A stretch of 64,000 nt of DNA from Gammaproteobacteria bacterium (GTDB lineage: Bacteria; Pseudomonadota; Gammaproteobacteria; Xanthomonadales; SZUA-5), in contig JAUIFV010000002.1 in the NCBI GenBank assembly GCA_030430155.1, forward strand, positions 33,378-97,377, in the 5' to 3' direction. Below the pieces are notes generated by a model. The model saw only the letters and a program-made list of their open reading frames with translations, was not told the DNA's origin and did not search any database. Shown in pieces: positions 1-8,801 of this stretch (positions are counted from its first letter, which is position 1; every line of letters begins with the position of its first letter). Both the position numbers and the translations under genes were made by a program.

Positions 1-710
1 TGGATGTTGTGCGCCTTCTCCTCGCCCACGGTGGTTTCCCACTGGATGTCGCGACCGTTGGGGCCGTAGTCGTGGCACATGAACAAACGAACCTGCTCCG
101 GCAGCGCGAGCAGCTTTTGGATGCTGTCGTAGAGCGTTCCGGCATCACCGCCGGGGAAGTCGGCGCGCGCCGAGCCGGCATCGGGCATGAACAGGGTGTC
201 GCCGACGAAAGCCGCGTCGCCGATCACGTGCACCATGCACGCCGGCGTATGTCCGGGCGTAGCGATGGCAAAGGCCGGCAGGCCACCGATCTGGTAGCTG
301 TCGCCGTCGTTGAACAAGGCATCGAACTGACTGCCGTCGCGCTGGAAGGCGGTGCCCTCATTGAAGATCTTGCCGAAGGTCTCCTGCACCAGCAGCACCT
401 TGGCGCCGATGCCGATCTTGCCGCCCAGCTGCTGCTGGATGTACGGAGCCGCGCTCAAGTGATCGGCGTGGACGTGGGTCTCGATGATCCATTCCAGCTG
501 CAGCCGATTGGCACGGATGAAGGCGATGATGCGATCAGCGTTCTCAAAGCTGATTCGCCCCGAGGGCGGATCGAAGTCCATCACGCTGTCGATCACCGCG
601 CAGGCCGACGAATTCGGATCCTTGACCACATAGGAAATGGTGTTGGTCGCCGAGTCGAAGAAAGCGCTGACCTCGGGTTTGATGTCGGTGTGTAGCGGAT
701 AGCTGCTCAT
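1..710 (-). CDS. MBL-fold metallo-hydrolase (persulfide dioxygenase/glyoxalase II-like), 3' end off window
   Basis: Minus-strand translation starts MSSYPLHTDIKPEVSAFFDSATNTISYVVKD and contains the metal motif ETHVHADHLSA and GHTPACMVHVIGD; absent from ORF track because it runs off the edge. Confidence 0.85.
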   Translation of the reverse strand, partial: MSSYPLHTDIKPEVSAFFDSATNTISYVVKDPNSSACAVIDSVMDFDPPSGRISFENADRIIAFIRANRLQLEWIIETHVHADHLSAAPYIQQQLGGKIGIGAKVLLVQETFGKIFNEGTAFQRDGSQFDALFNDGDSYQIGGLPAFAIATPGHTPACMVHVIGDAAFVGDTLFMPDAGSARADFPGGDAGTLYDSIQKLLALPEQVRLFMCHDYGPNGRDIQWETTVGEEKAHNI

Positions 711-854
711 GCGGGTCTCCCAAGCTGACGGACTTGCACCGGCCGCCGAATATGGCGTAGTGCTGCCCAGTTGAGTCCAGCTTAGAGGGTTGTGAGACGG
801 CTGTCGGTGACATTGTCACCTTGCCGGGCGGGCGTTGCCCTTGCGGCAAGGTGC

Positions 855-1085
855 AGGGCCCAGGGGATAGGGCCCAGGGCCCAGTTGTGGCAGGTCGAAT
901 CTGACATTCGCTGCGCAGAGGGTTCTGGGCGCGGCAAATCCGACTGGCGATCGTGAGTCAGGCACACTGCGACGCCGCGCCCGACCCCGACGCAGTCAAT
1001 CCGCGGGAAACCCATCTTTCCTGGGCCCTTGGCCCTGTGCCCTGGGCCCTAGGCCCTGCGCCCTAGGCTCTGAGCCCTGGGCCCT
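855..1085. repeat. Inverted pair of AGGGNNN heptad arrays (855-882 and 1023-1085)
   Basis: AGGGCCC AGGGGAT AGGGCCC AGGGCCC on the left; nine NNNCCCT units on the right. Confidence 0.8.
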
Positions 1086-1087
1086 CA

Positions 1088-1110
1088 CCAGCGGGCCAAA
1101 GGCCCGCTGG
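1088..1110 (-). terminator. Hairpin just 3' of the Crp/Fnr gene
   Basis: ccagcgggcc-aaa-ggcccgctgg perfect 10-bp stem; no clear U tract. Confidence 0.45.
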
Positions 1111-1113
1111 CTC

Positions 1114-1779
1114 TCAATGTGCCTCGGCCAGCTTGGCCAGCGCCTGACGCTCCACTATCCGTAGGTGCCCCCGCGATTGCTCTATCCAGCCGCGGCGGTG
1201 GAATTCCTGCAGCTGGCGCGAGATCACTTCGCGCGCGGTGCCCAGTTCCACGGCCAGCTGCTGGTGGGTAGCCTCGATCTCGTCGTCCTGCGGAGCCAGG
1301 GCCAGCAAGCGGCTGGCCAGGCGCACGTCGATCTTACCGAAGGCGACGTCGTCCACCACCCGAAACAAATCGGCGATGCGGCGGGTATAGGCGGCGAAAA
1401 CGAAGTCGCGAAAGTCCTTGGAGCGCGCAACCAGATCATCGAAGGTGCTGTGCGGAATGGCTGCCGCGGTCACGTCGGTTTCGGCGATGCCTTCAGCCGC
1501 ATAGGCCTCCTGCACGAACACGCAGGCGTTGGTGAGCACGCAGCTCTGCCCCGCTTCGACTCGGTAGAGGACGATCTCGCGGCCGCTTTCTGAGGTTTGC
1601 TGGATGCGCAAGGTACCGTCGATGAGCAGCAGCAGCTTGTCCGGCACATGCCCCGGCGCAAACACCACCGAGCCCTTGGCGACCCGAACGATCGCCGCCG
1701 TTTCGACCAGCGTGCGCTTGATCTCCGCCGGCAGCCTTGAAAGGCCGGGAAACTGCTCGATCCAGTCGTTGGCGATCAC
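1114..1779 (-). CDS. Crp/Fnr family transcriptional regulator
   Basis: cNMP-binding fold followed by C-terminal HTH (THQQLAVELGTAREVISRQLQEFHRRGWIE); GTG start overlaps upstream stop. Confidence 0.85.
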   Translation of the reverse strand: MIANDWIEQFPGLSRLPAEIKRTLVETAAIVRVAKGSVVFAPGHVPDKLLLLIDGTLRIQQTSESGREIVLYRVEAGQSCVLTNACVFVQEAYAAEGIAETDVTAAAIPHSTFDDLVARSKDFRDFVFAAYTRRIADLFRVVDDVAFGKIDVRLASRLLALAPQDDEIEATHQQLAVELGTAREVISRQLQEFHRRGWIEQSRGHLRIVERQALAKLAEAH

Positions 1780-3113
1780 TACCCTTCAAATCCATCCTTG
1801 CCCGTCGCCGTAGCGGACACCGCACTCTGCTGATAGCTGGTCACTGCGGCCAGCATCGCGCGCATGCCCACGGCCATGCCGTCCTCATCGACGTAGAACA
1901 GCGGCGAATGATTCGACGGCGCGGTGCTGGCGTCCTGATCGGGCGGGGTGACGCCGACAAAGTAGAACAGGCCGGGGACCTCGCGCGCGTAGAAACTGAA
2001 ATCCTCGGCGCCGGTGATCAGCGGCATGGTGATCACCCGCCTCTCGCCAACCACCGATTCCAGCACCGGGCGCAGCTGCGCGGTCAGTTCGGGATGGTTG
2101 ACGGTGACCGCGTAGCCGCCCGGGCGCAGTTTGAACTCGGCGGTGGTGCCGGCGGCCTCGGCGATGTTGGTGGCGCGACGCTCGATGGCTGCGATGACCT
2201 TCTCACGCAGGGCCGGATCAAAGCTGCGGATGGTGCCCAGCATCTCGGCGCTGTCGGGAATGATGTTTTGCCGTATGCCGCCCTTGAACTGGCCGACGGT
2301 GACGATGGTCGGGGTGGCGGTGATGTCGATCTCGCGGCTGACGATGTGCTGCAGGCTGAGCACAATCTCGCTGCCGACGACGATGGGATCGATACCGTCC
2401 CAGGGCCGCGAGCCATGGGTCTGTTTGCCGCTAACGTGGATGGAAAAGGTGTCGGCCGAGGCCAGCATCGGTCCGCTGCGCAGGCCCAGAAAGCCCACCG
2501 GCAGCCGGGAGGTCACGTGCATGCCCATGACCACGTCCGGCTTGCCGTAGTAGCGATCGGAGAACAGCCCTTCGGCCAGCATCAGCTGGGCGCCGCCTTC
2601 CTCGCCCTCCGGCGGCCCTTCCTCGGCCGGCTGGAAGATGAACAGCACGCTGCCAGGCATCTCATCGCGCCCGTCGGCGAGCATCTGCGCCAGTCCCATC
2701 AGCATCGCGACGTGCGTATCGTGGCCGCAGGCGTGCATCACCCCGACCGTTTCGCCGCGATACTGGGTGGTCACCTTGGAGGCAAAAGGCAGTTCCACCT
2801 GCTCGCTCACCGGCAGCGCGTCCATGTCGGCGCGCAGCGCGACGAAGGGGCCGGGTTTGCCGCCTTTGAGATAGCCGATCACCCCGGTGTGAGCGATGCC
2901 CTCGTGCACCTCCATCCCCAATGAGCGCAGATGCGCCGCCACCAAGGCCGCGGTGCGGGTCTCGCGATTGCCCAACTCCGGATTGGCGTGCAGATCGCGC
3001 CGCCACTCGATCACCTGCTGCTCGATGGCTGCTGGTAGCTCTGCGGCCTGCATCGGCAGCGCGGGCGTGGCGAGGATCAGGCTGGTCAGGATCCAGCGGC
3101 TCAGTCGGGACAT
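1779..3113 (-). CDS. Exported M20 family amidohydrolase
   Basis: Signal peptide MSRLSRWILTSLILATPALPMQAAE; GHDTHVAMLMGLA, FIFQPAEEGP, GAEDFSFY motifs. Confidence 0.88.
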   Translation of the reverse strand: MSRLSRWILTSLILATPALPMQAAELPAAIEQQVIEWRRDLHANPELGNRETRTAALVAAHLRSLGMEVHEGIAHTGVIGYLKGGKPGPFVALRADMDALPVSEQVELPFASKVTTQYRGETVGVMHACGHDTHVAMLMGLAQMLADGRDEMPGSVLFIFQPAEEGPPEGEEGGAQLMLAEGLFSDRYYGKPDVVMGMHVTSRLPVGFLGLRSGPMLASADTFSIHVSGKQTHGSRPWDGIDPIVVGSEIVLSLQHIVSREIDITATPTIVTVGQFKGGIRQNIIPDSAEMLGTIRSFDPALREKVIAAIERRATNIAEAAGTTAEFKLRPGGYAVTVNHPELTAQLRPVLESVVGERRVITMPLITGAEDFSFYAREVPGLFYFVGVTPPDQDASTAPSNHSPLFYVDEDGMAVGMRAMLAAVTSYQQSAVSATATGKDGFEG

Positions 3114-3269
3114 GGTGGACTCCGTCGGCGGGAAGTGCTTTCCATGGTCGCGCACTGGCCGCGCAAGCGGAAGGGGATGACGGCTGTCATTGGCAGCCGA
3201 TGATGGCCGCGACTGCAGTGGCAAGGAGGCGCCCGGCATGCTGAGCTCGTGCTCACCAGGAGGCTACCC

Positions 3270-3830
3270 ATGTCCGCACTCGATCAACTCCGCGATGAGA
3301 TCTCCGCCATCACCCAGCGCGGCATCGGCATGCCGATCGCCGGCATGCTGTTCTGGCTGACAGTCGCCGTGCTGGGCTATGTTTTCGCACCCAAACAGGC
3401 CAGCCTGTATGCCTTCTTTGCCACCGGTGCAGTGTTCCCCATCGGCTATGCGTTGACCCGTATCCTGGGCGGTGATCTGTTTGCCAAGGGGCACGTGCTG
3501 AACAAACTCGGCGGGATGCTCAATGCCGTGCAGTTCTGCTATTGGCCGGTGCTCATTGCGGTCTACCTGATCCGACCGGAACTGGTGCCTTTTGTGATGG
3601 CGGTGTTGTTCGGCTCCCACTTCCTGCCCTACGGCTGGTTCTATCGCGCCCCCGGCTACACCCTGCTGGGCATCGGCCTGCCGCTGGTCGGCACGCTGAC
3701 CCAGATCATCGCGCCTGCGCAGGCCTTCGTCGCCATTCCAATGCTTGCCGTCGGCGTCCACCTGATCGCGGTGGCGATGGTCTGGCAGCAGAATACGCGC
3801 GACCGGGACGCCGCCCGCGCCGCTATCTGA
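3270..3830 (+). CDS. DUF7010-like multi-pass membrane protein
   Basis: Hydrophobic multi-TM protein; AGGAGG Shine-Dalgarno upstream of ATG at 3270. Confidence 0.65.
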   Translation: MSALDQLRDEISAITQRGIGMPIAGMLFWLTVAVLGYVFAPKQASLYAFFATGAVFPIGYALTRILGGDLFAKGHVLNKLGGMLNAVQFCYWPVLIAVYLIRPELVPFVMAVLFGSHFLPYGWFYRAPGYTLLGIGLPLVGTLTQIIAPAQAFVAIPMLAVGVHLIAVAMVWQQNTRDRDAARAAI

Positions 3831-5739
3831 CCCGGGAAGTGTCGTCCGCTTCGGTGGGCAGCTGATCGTCAACGCAGTTGGTCGGGCGCTGTCCTTCCGG
3901 CTCGTTGAGTATCGCTTCGATGTCCCTGGCCAGCCGCTCACGCCACTCCCCAGCGACCTCCTTGACTCTTTCGATGTAAGTCGGGTTTTCCACCGCCGGG
4001 ATATGGATGTCGTAGGCGTCGGCGACCGCGCGCATGGCCTCCCGGTCCATCTGATCGAAGGCCTTGGCCACTCGCATCGCCTTCGCCGACGGCATCCCCA
4101 GCGCCTCGAAGGCCGAACGACCCATCCGCACCGAGCTGTCGTAGGTCTCACGGACGATGTCTCTACAGCCGGCCGCCCACAGGTGGTAGACGTGTTCACG
4201 GTCCACCGCTCGGGCCAGCACATGCAGTTTGGGATAGGTCTTGATCGCGTAGCGCACCAGCTTGTTGATCTGTTCCTTGTCGTCCAGGGCGACGATCAAC
4301 AGCCTCGCCTCGGCGATGCCGGCGGCGTGCAGCAGATCAGGCCGGGTGGCGTCGCCGAAGTAGGCATGCACGCCGAATTTGCGCAGGTTGGCCAGCTGCG
4401 CCGAGCTGTAGTCGATCACCGTCGGCTGATGACCCGCCGCGGTCAGCATCCGGTCGATGATGCCGCCAACCCGGCCGCGGCCGGCGATGATGATCTTGCG
4501 CGACTCCTCAATGGCGTCGGCGTCGCGCTCCTGACCGGTACAGGCGCGATGAGCGATCACCCTGTCGTAGAAGATGAACAGCAGCGGCGTGAGCAGCATC
4601 GACAGCGCAATCACCAGCGACAGCTGATCGGCGACCGCCGCCGGGATCACCGCATTGGCCAGGCTGAAGGAGAGCAGCACGAAGCCGAATTCGCCGGCCT
4701 GCGCCAGTCCCAGCGCGAGCAACCACAGCGGCGCGCCGCGCAGGCCAAAAAAGCGCCCGATCAGCAGCAGGGTGAGCGCCTTGATCGCCAGCAGAGCCGC
4801 GGTCAGCCCCAGCGTGAGCAGCAGCGAGTCGCTGAGCAAGCCAAAGTTGATGCCGGCGCCGACGGTCATGAAGAACAGGCCCAGCAGCAGGCCGCGGAAA
4901 GGGTCGATGTCTGATTCCAGCTCGTGTCTGTACTCGCTGTTGGCGAGCACCACACCGGCCAGAAAAGTGCCCAGCGCCGGCGACAGCCCGACCAGCGACA
5001 TCAGCAGGGCAATGCCCACCACCAGCATCAGCGCGGCGGCGGTGAACAGCTCGCGCAGCTGGGCCAGGGCGATGAAGTGGAACACCGGCCGGGTCAGATA
5101 GGTGCCACCGACCACCACCGTGGCAATGGCGGCGAAGGTCACTAACGCGGTCTGCCAGCCGTTCAGACCGGCAACCAGGCTCATCTGCGCGTGATGCGCA
5201 TCGTCGCCGCCTTGCGCGGCCAATTCCGGCAGCGCCAGCAGCGGAATCAGCGCCAGCATCGGGATCACCGCGATGTCCTGGAACAGCAGCACCGAGAAAC
5301 TGGCCTGGCCGGCGTCACTCTTCAGCAGACCCTTTTCATTCAGGGTTTGCAGCACGATGGCGGTCGACGACAGCGCCAGGGTCAGACCGATGGCCAGCGC
5401 GATGGTCCACGGCTGGCCCAGCGCCATCGCCACGCCCATCAAGGCCAGCGTGGATATGCCCACCTGGCCGCCGCCCAAGCCCAGCAGCCGCGCCCGCATC
5501 TGCCACAGCACTTTGGGCTCCAGCTCCAGACCGACCAGGAACAGCATCATCACCACACCGAATTCGGCGAAATGCTGCACTGAGACCACGTCCACACCGA
5601 GCAAGGACAGCAGCGGGCTGATCGCGATGCCGGCGATCAGATAGCCCAGCACCGAGCCCAGGCCCAAGCGGGTGGCAATGGGCACGGCGATCACCCCGGC
5701 GATCAGAAAGACGAAGGCAAGCAGAAGGATGTCGGTCAT
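3823..5739 (-). CDS. CPA2 family monovalent cation:proton antiporter (KefB/KefC-like) with TrkA-N domain
   Basis: N-terminal Na/H exchanger TMs; C-terminal KIIIAGRGRVGGIIDRML Rossmann/RCK. Confidence 0.9.
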   Translation of the reverse strand: MTDILLLAFVFLIAGVIAVPIATRLGLGSVLGYLIAGIAISPLLSLLGVDVVSVQHFAEFGVVMMLFLVGLELEPKVLWQMRARLLGLGGGQVGISTLALMGVAMALGQPWTIALAIGLTLALSSTAIVLQTLNEKGLLKSDAGQASFSVLLFQDIAVIPMLALIPLLALPELAAQGGDDAHHAQMSLVAGLNGWQTALVTFAAIATVVVGGTYLTRPVFHFIALAQLRELFTAAALMLVVGIALLMSLVGLSPALGTFLAGVVLANSEYRHELESDIDPFRGLLLGLFFMTVGAGINFGLLSDSLLLTLGLTAALLAIKALTLLLIGRFFGLRGAPLWLLALGLAQAGEFGFVLLSFSLANAVIPAAVADQLSLVIALSMLLTPLLFIFYDRVIAHRACTGQERDADAIEESRKIIIAGRGRVGGIIDRMLTAAGHQPTVIDYSSAQLANLRKFGVHAYFGDATRPDLLHAAGIAEARLLIVALDDKEQINKLVRYAIKTYPKLHVLARAVDREHVYHLWAAGCRDIVRETYDSSVRMGRSAFEALGMPSAKAMRVAKAFDQMDREAMRAVADAYDIHIPAVENPTYIERVKEVAGEWRERLARDIEAILNEPEGQRPTNCVDDQLPTEADDTSRVR

Positions 5740-5906
5740 AGCGTTGGCAGACGCGGGGTGCGGTGGCGCACCAGTATTGCTCGCGCTGATCGGAGGTGGC
5801 CAGATCGATGGTCAAACCGGCGCGATGTGGCGATCTAGCAGCGGCTGTGCCGTCACGCTGCGCAATCGCGCTTCGGCTAAGCTTGCGCGCAACCCTTTAC
5901 GCACCG

Positions 5907-6857
5907 ATGGCCGTGATCGACCCGATCATCCTGTTCTTCCTGCTTGGCCTGGCGGCCAGTGCGATGCGCTCGGAGCTGCGCCTGCCGGCGGCGGTGTACG
6001 ACTTCGTCAGCATCCTGCTGCTCCTGGCCATCGGCCTGAAGGGCGGCGTGGAACTGGCCAGGCAGCCATTCGGTTCGCTACTGCCGCAAATGCTGGCGGT
6101 GGTGCTGATGGGCTCAATGCTGCCGCTGGTAGCCTTTCCGGTGTTGCGCTTGATCGGCCGCATGAATCGCGCCGATGCGGCCTCCATCGCCGCCCACTAC
6201 GGCTCGGTGAGCGTCGGCACCTACGCGGTGGCGGTGTCCTGGTTCGACGCCCGGCAAATCGATTTCGAAGCGCACATGCCGCTGCTGCTGACGTTGCTGG
6301 AGGTGCCGGCGATCCTGGTCGGCATCGTGCTGGCCCGCGGCTTGAGTCGGGAAACCCGCTGGAGCGACGTGGCCCACGAGGTGTTTTTGGGCAAGGGCAT
6401 CGTGCTGCTGCTGGGCGGGCTGCTGATCGGCTGGATTGCCGGCGAAGATGGCCTGGTGTCGATCAAGCCCCTGTTCATCGATCTGTTCAAGGGCTTCCTG
6501 GCGATTTTTCTGCTGGAGATGGGCCTGATCGCCGCCGCGCAGCTCGGCACCCTGCGCCGGCACGGCGTCTTTCTGCTGCTGTTCGGCATCGGCATGCCGC
6601 TGTTTTCTTCTGTGGTCGGCGCGGCCCTGGGTTGGGGCTTGGGCTTGAGCGTAGGCGGCACCGCGATGCTGGCAGTGCTCGCCGCCAGCGCCTCCTACAT
6701 CGCAGTACCCGCGGCGATGCGTATCTCGGTGCCCGACGCCAATCCGACCCTGTCGTTGACCGCGTCACTGGGCATCACCTTCCCGTTCAACATTCTGCTC
6801 GGGATTCCGATCTACTACGCCTTGGCGCAGCAGCTGCACGCCTGGCTGGGGAGCTGA
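5907..6857 (+). CDS. sbtA: Sodium-dependent bicarbonate transport family permease (SbtA)
   Basis: MAVIDPIILFFLLGLAASAMRSELRLP..., two-repeat TM protein, directly followed by PII-like SbtB. Confidence 0.8.
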   Translation: MAVIDPIILFFLLGLAASAMRSELRLPAAVYDFVSILLLLAIGLKGGVELARQPFGSLLPQMLAVVLMGSMLPLVAFPVLRLIGRMNRADAASIAAHYGSVSVGTYAVAVSWFDARQIDFEAHMPLLLTLLEVPAILVGIVLARGLSRETRWSDVAHEVFLGKGIVLLLGGLLIGWIAGEDGLVSIKPLFIDLFKGFLAIFLLEMGLIAAAQLGTLRRHGVFLLLFGIGMPLFSSVVGAALGWGLGLSVGGTAMLAVLAASASYIAVPAAMRISVPDANPTLSLTASLGITFPFNILLGIPIYYALAQQLHAWLGS

Positions 6858-6865
6858 GAGCGACC

Positions 6866-7171
6866 ATGAGCAACGATCACACTCGGAAATTGGTCACCAT
6901 CATCACCGAAGCGGCGCTGGAGCACTCGCTGCTGCGCGACTTCAAGCGCCTCGGCGCCAAGGGCCACACCATCACCGAGGCCCGCGGCAGCGGCCACCGC
7001 GGCGTGCGCAGCGCCGGCTGGGAGTCCAACAGCAACATCCGCATCGAGGTGATCTGCAATGAGGCCGTAGCCCAGGCCATCACCCAGCACCTGCAGGACC
7101 AGTACTACGCGAACTATGCGATGGTGGTTTACAGCAGCGATGTGAGTGTGTTGCGGCCGGATAAGTTTTAG
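6866..7171 (+). CDS. sbtB: SbtB-like PII-superfamily protein
   Basis: MSNDHTRKLVTIITEAALEHSLLRDFKRLGAKGHTITEARGSGHRGVRSAGWESNSNIRIEVICNEAVAQAI; 8 nt after sbtA stop; contained in track ORF 5672..7171. Confidence 0.8.
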   Translation: MSNDHTRKLVTIITEAALEHSLLRDFKRLGAKGHTITEARGSGHRGVRSAGWESNSNIRIEVICNEAVAQAITQHLQDQYYANYAMVVYSSDVSVLRPDKF

Positions 7172-7194
7172 CCTTCGCGGGGCGAAGGGGTTTT
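7172..7194 (+). terminator. Rho-independent-type terminator after sbtB
   Basis: ccttcgc-ggg-gcgaagg-ggtttt; the T run belongs to the following TTTTACG heptad. Confidence 0.55.
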
Positions 7195-7323
7195 ACGTTT
7201 TACGTTTTACGTTTTACGTTTTACGTCAAAAGCTTAGGCCAATTGGTTTCGGCGACAATGCTAGGCGATGCATGCTTTGACTTTGCTCTTACGTAAAACC
7301 TTAAAACGTAAAACCTAAAACCC
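7191..7323. repeat. Inverted pair of TTTTACG heptad arrays
   Basis: Five perfect TTTTACG copies 7191-7225; degenerate CGTAAAA/CCTAAAA copies about 7291-7323. Confidence 0.85.
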
Positions 7324-7332
7324 AAAAATCTT

Positions 7333-8799
7333 TTAGACCATAAACCCCAGATCCCGCTCGGTCCCGATGTAGCCACCGGTGGCGGGGCCGAAGCGCGGCA
7401 TCGGGCCGGCCAGGCTGGGCAGGATCAGATCGATGTTGCTCTCGCTAAGGCCAAACCAGCGGGCCAGGGTGGCGGCGTATTGGTCGACCGCCAGCTTGGG
7501 GATGATCTGCCCCCAGCCGGCGTCATCGGGACCGGCGCGGGCCAGATCCGGCATCTCGCCGTAGATGTCGCGACCGCGTACCGCACCGCCGATGACCAGG
7601 TGCTCACCGCCCCAGCCGTGATCGCTGCCGTCGCCGTTGGCCGAGGAGGTGCGGCCGAAATCCGAGGCGGTGAAGGTGGTGACCTGATCGGCCACGCCCA
7701 ACTCGTCGGTGACGTCCTGGAAATACTGCAGGCCCAGCGACAGCGCGCGCAGCAGATCGCGATGGTCGCCGAGCAGCCGGTCGTGGGTGTCGAATCCGCC
7801 CATGCCGACGAAATAGACCTGGCGCTGCTGGCCCAGCGCGCCGCGCGCCGCGATCAAGCGTCCGACCATCCGCAGTCGCGCCGATAGCGCCGCATAAGCG
7901 CCTTGCGCCACCGCGCCGAAGCCCGCTGGCAGCGGCGGAATCGGGGTACTCAGGTTGATCCCAGCGAGGGCATCGGTGACCAGATCGTAGCTGTCGATGG
8001 CGCGCCGCTGCACCTGGGCCAGGGCGCGCTCGAAGAGGTGTGGATGGCTGGCGTCCAGCAGCGCATCGACCGCCGCCCGACGGGCGATCTCATCCGGCTC
8101 GTTGCCGTAGTAGGCGCTGCGCTGTTCGGCGCCGTTGCTCCCGATGCTGTAGGGCTGCACGCTGTTGCCGACCTGAAAAGTGTTCTGTCCGCTCAGGCTC
8201 AGGCTCATCGACAGCGCCTGATTGCTGTTGCCGGCCTGCAGCAGATCAGCGATGCGCCCGCCCCAGCCCAGCTTCTGGCGGCTGTCCGGCCGCGAGGTCT
8301 GCCAGAAGGTCTGCTGATCGGCATGCGAGAACAGCTGCGGCGGGACCGCGACGGTGCCGTTTTGGTATTCGACCCGGGTCACTGGCTCGATCAGCGGGCC
8401 GACATTGGCGACGATCGCGCAGCGACCGCTTTCGAACAGATCGCGAACCTCTGGCATTGCCGGATGCAGCGCGTAGTCGCGGCCAAAGGTCTGCGCGGTC
8501 AGCGGATTGATGTGGGTGGCCGGGCCCAGCTCGGCCAGCGGAATGGCCAGATTCGGCCTCGCGTCCTGGTATTGGGCGTAGGCGGCGGCGCTGCGCGGGA
8601 TGATGCTGTTGACGTTGTCGTTGCCGCCAAACAGGAACACGCAAACCAGCGCCCTGTAGTCACTGCCTTTGGCGATATCGCTTTGATCCAGCGCCGCTGC
8701 CTGCAGCAGCTGCAGTTGGCCCAGCTGCGAGTACAGCGCGGCGCCGCCCAGACCCTGACAAAGCGTTCGGGAAAGAAAGTCGCGTCGTTTCATGGCCAT
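7333..8799 (-). CDS. DUF1501 domain-containing protein
   Basis: MKRRDFLSRTLCQGLGGAALYSQ Tat-like leader; VFLFGGNDNVNSIIPRS; paired with DUF1800. Confidence 0.88.
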   Translation of the reverse strand: MAMKRRDFLSRTLCQGLGGAALYSQLGQLQLLQAAALDQSDIAKGSDYRALVCVFLFGGNDNVNSIIPRSAAAYAQYQDARPNLAIPLAELGPATHINPLTAQTFGRDYALHPAMPEVRDLFESGRCAIVANVGPLIEPVTRVEYQNGTVAVPPQLFSHADQQTFWQTSRPDSRQKLGWGGRIADLLQAGNSNQALSMSLSLSGQNTFQVGNSVQPYSIGSNGAEQRSAYYGNEPDEIARRAAVDALLDASHPHLFERALAQVQRRAIDSYDLVTDALAGINLSTPIPPLPAGFGAVAQGAYAALSARLRMVGRLIAARGALGQQRQVYFVGMGGFDTHDRLLGDHRDLLRALSLGLQYFQDVTDELGVADQVTTFTASDFGRTSSANGDGSDHGWGGEHLVIGGAVRGRDIYGEMPDLARAGPDDAGWGQIIPKLAVDQYAATLARWFGLSESNIDLILPSLAGPMPRFGPATGGYIGTERDLGFMV

Positions 8800-8801
8800 T
8801 C

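Noticed and set aside
9-695. 228-aa plus-strand ORF
   Set aside because: Antisense to the MBL-fold hydrolase whose minus-strand translation carries clear metal-binding motifs
1737-2924. 395-aa plus-strand ORF
   Set aside because: Antisense to the M20 amidohydrolase; no recognisable domain
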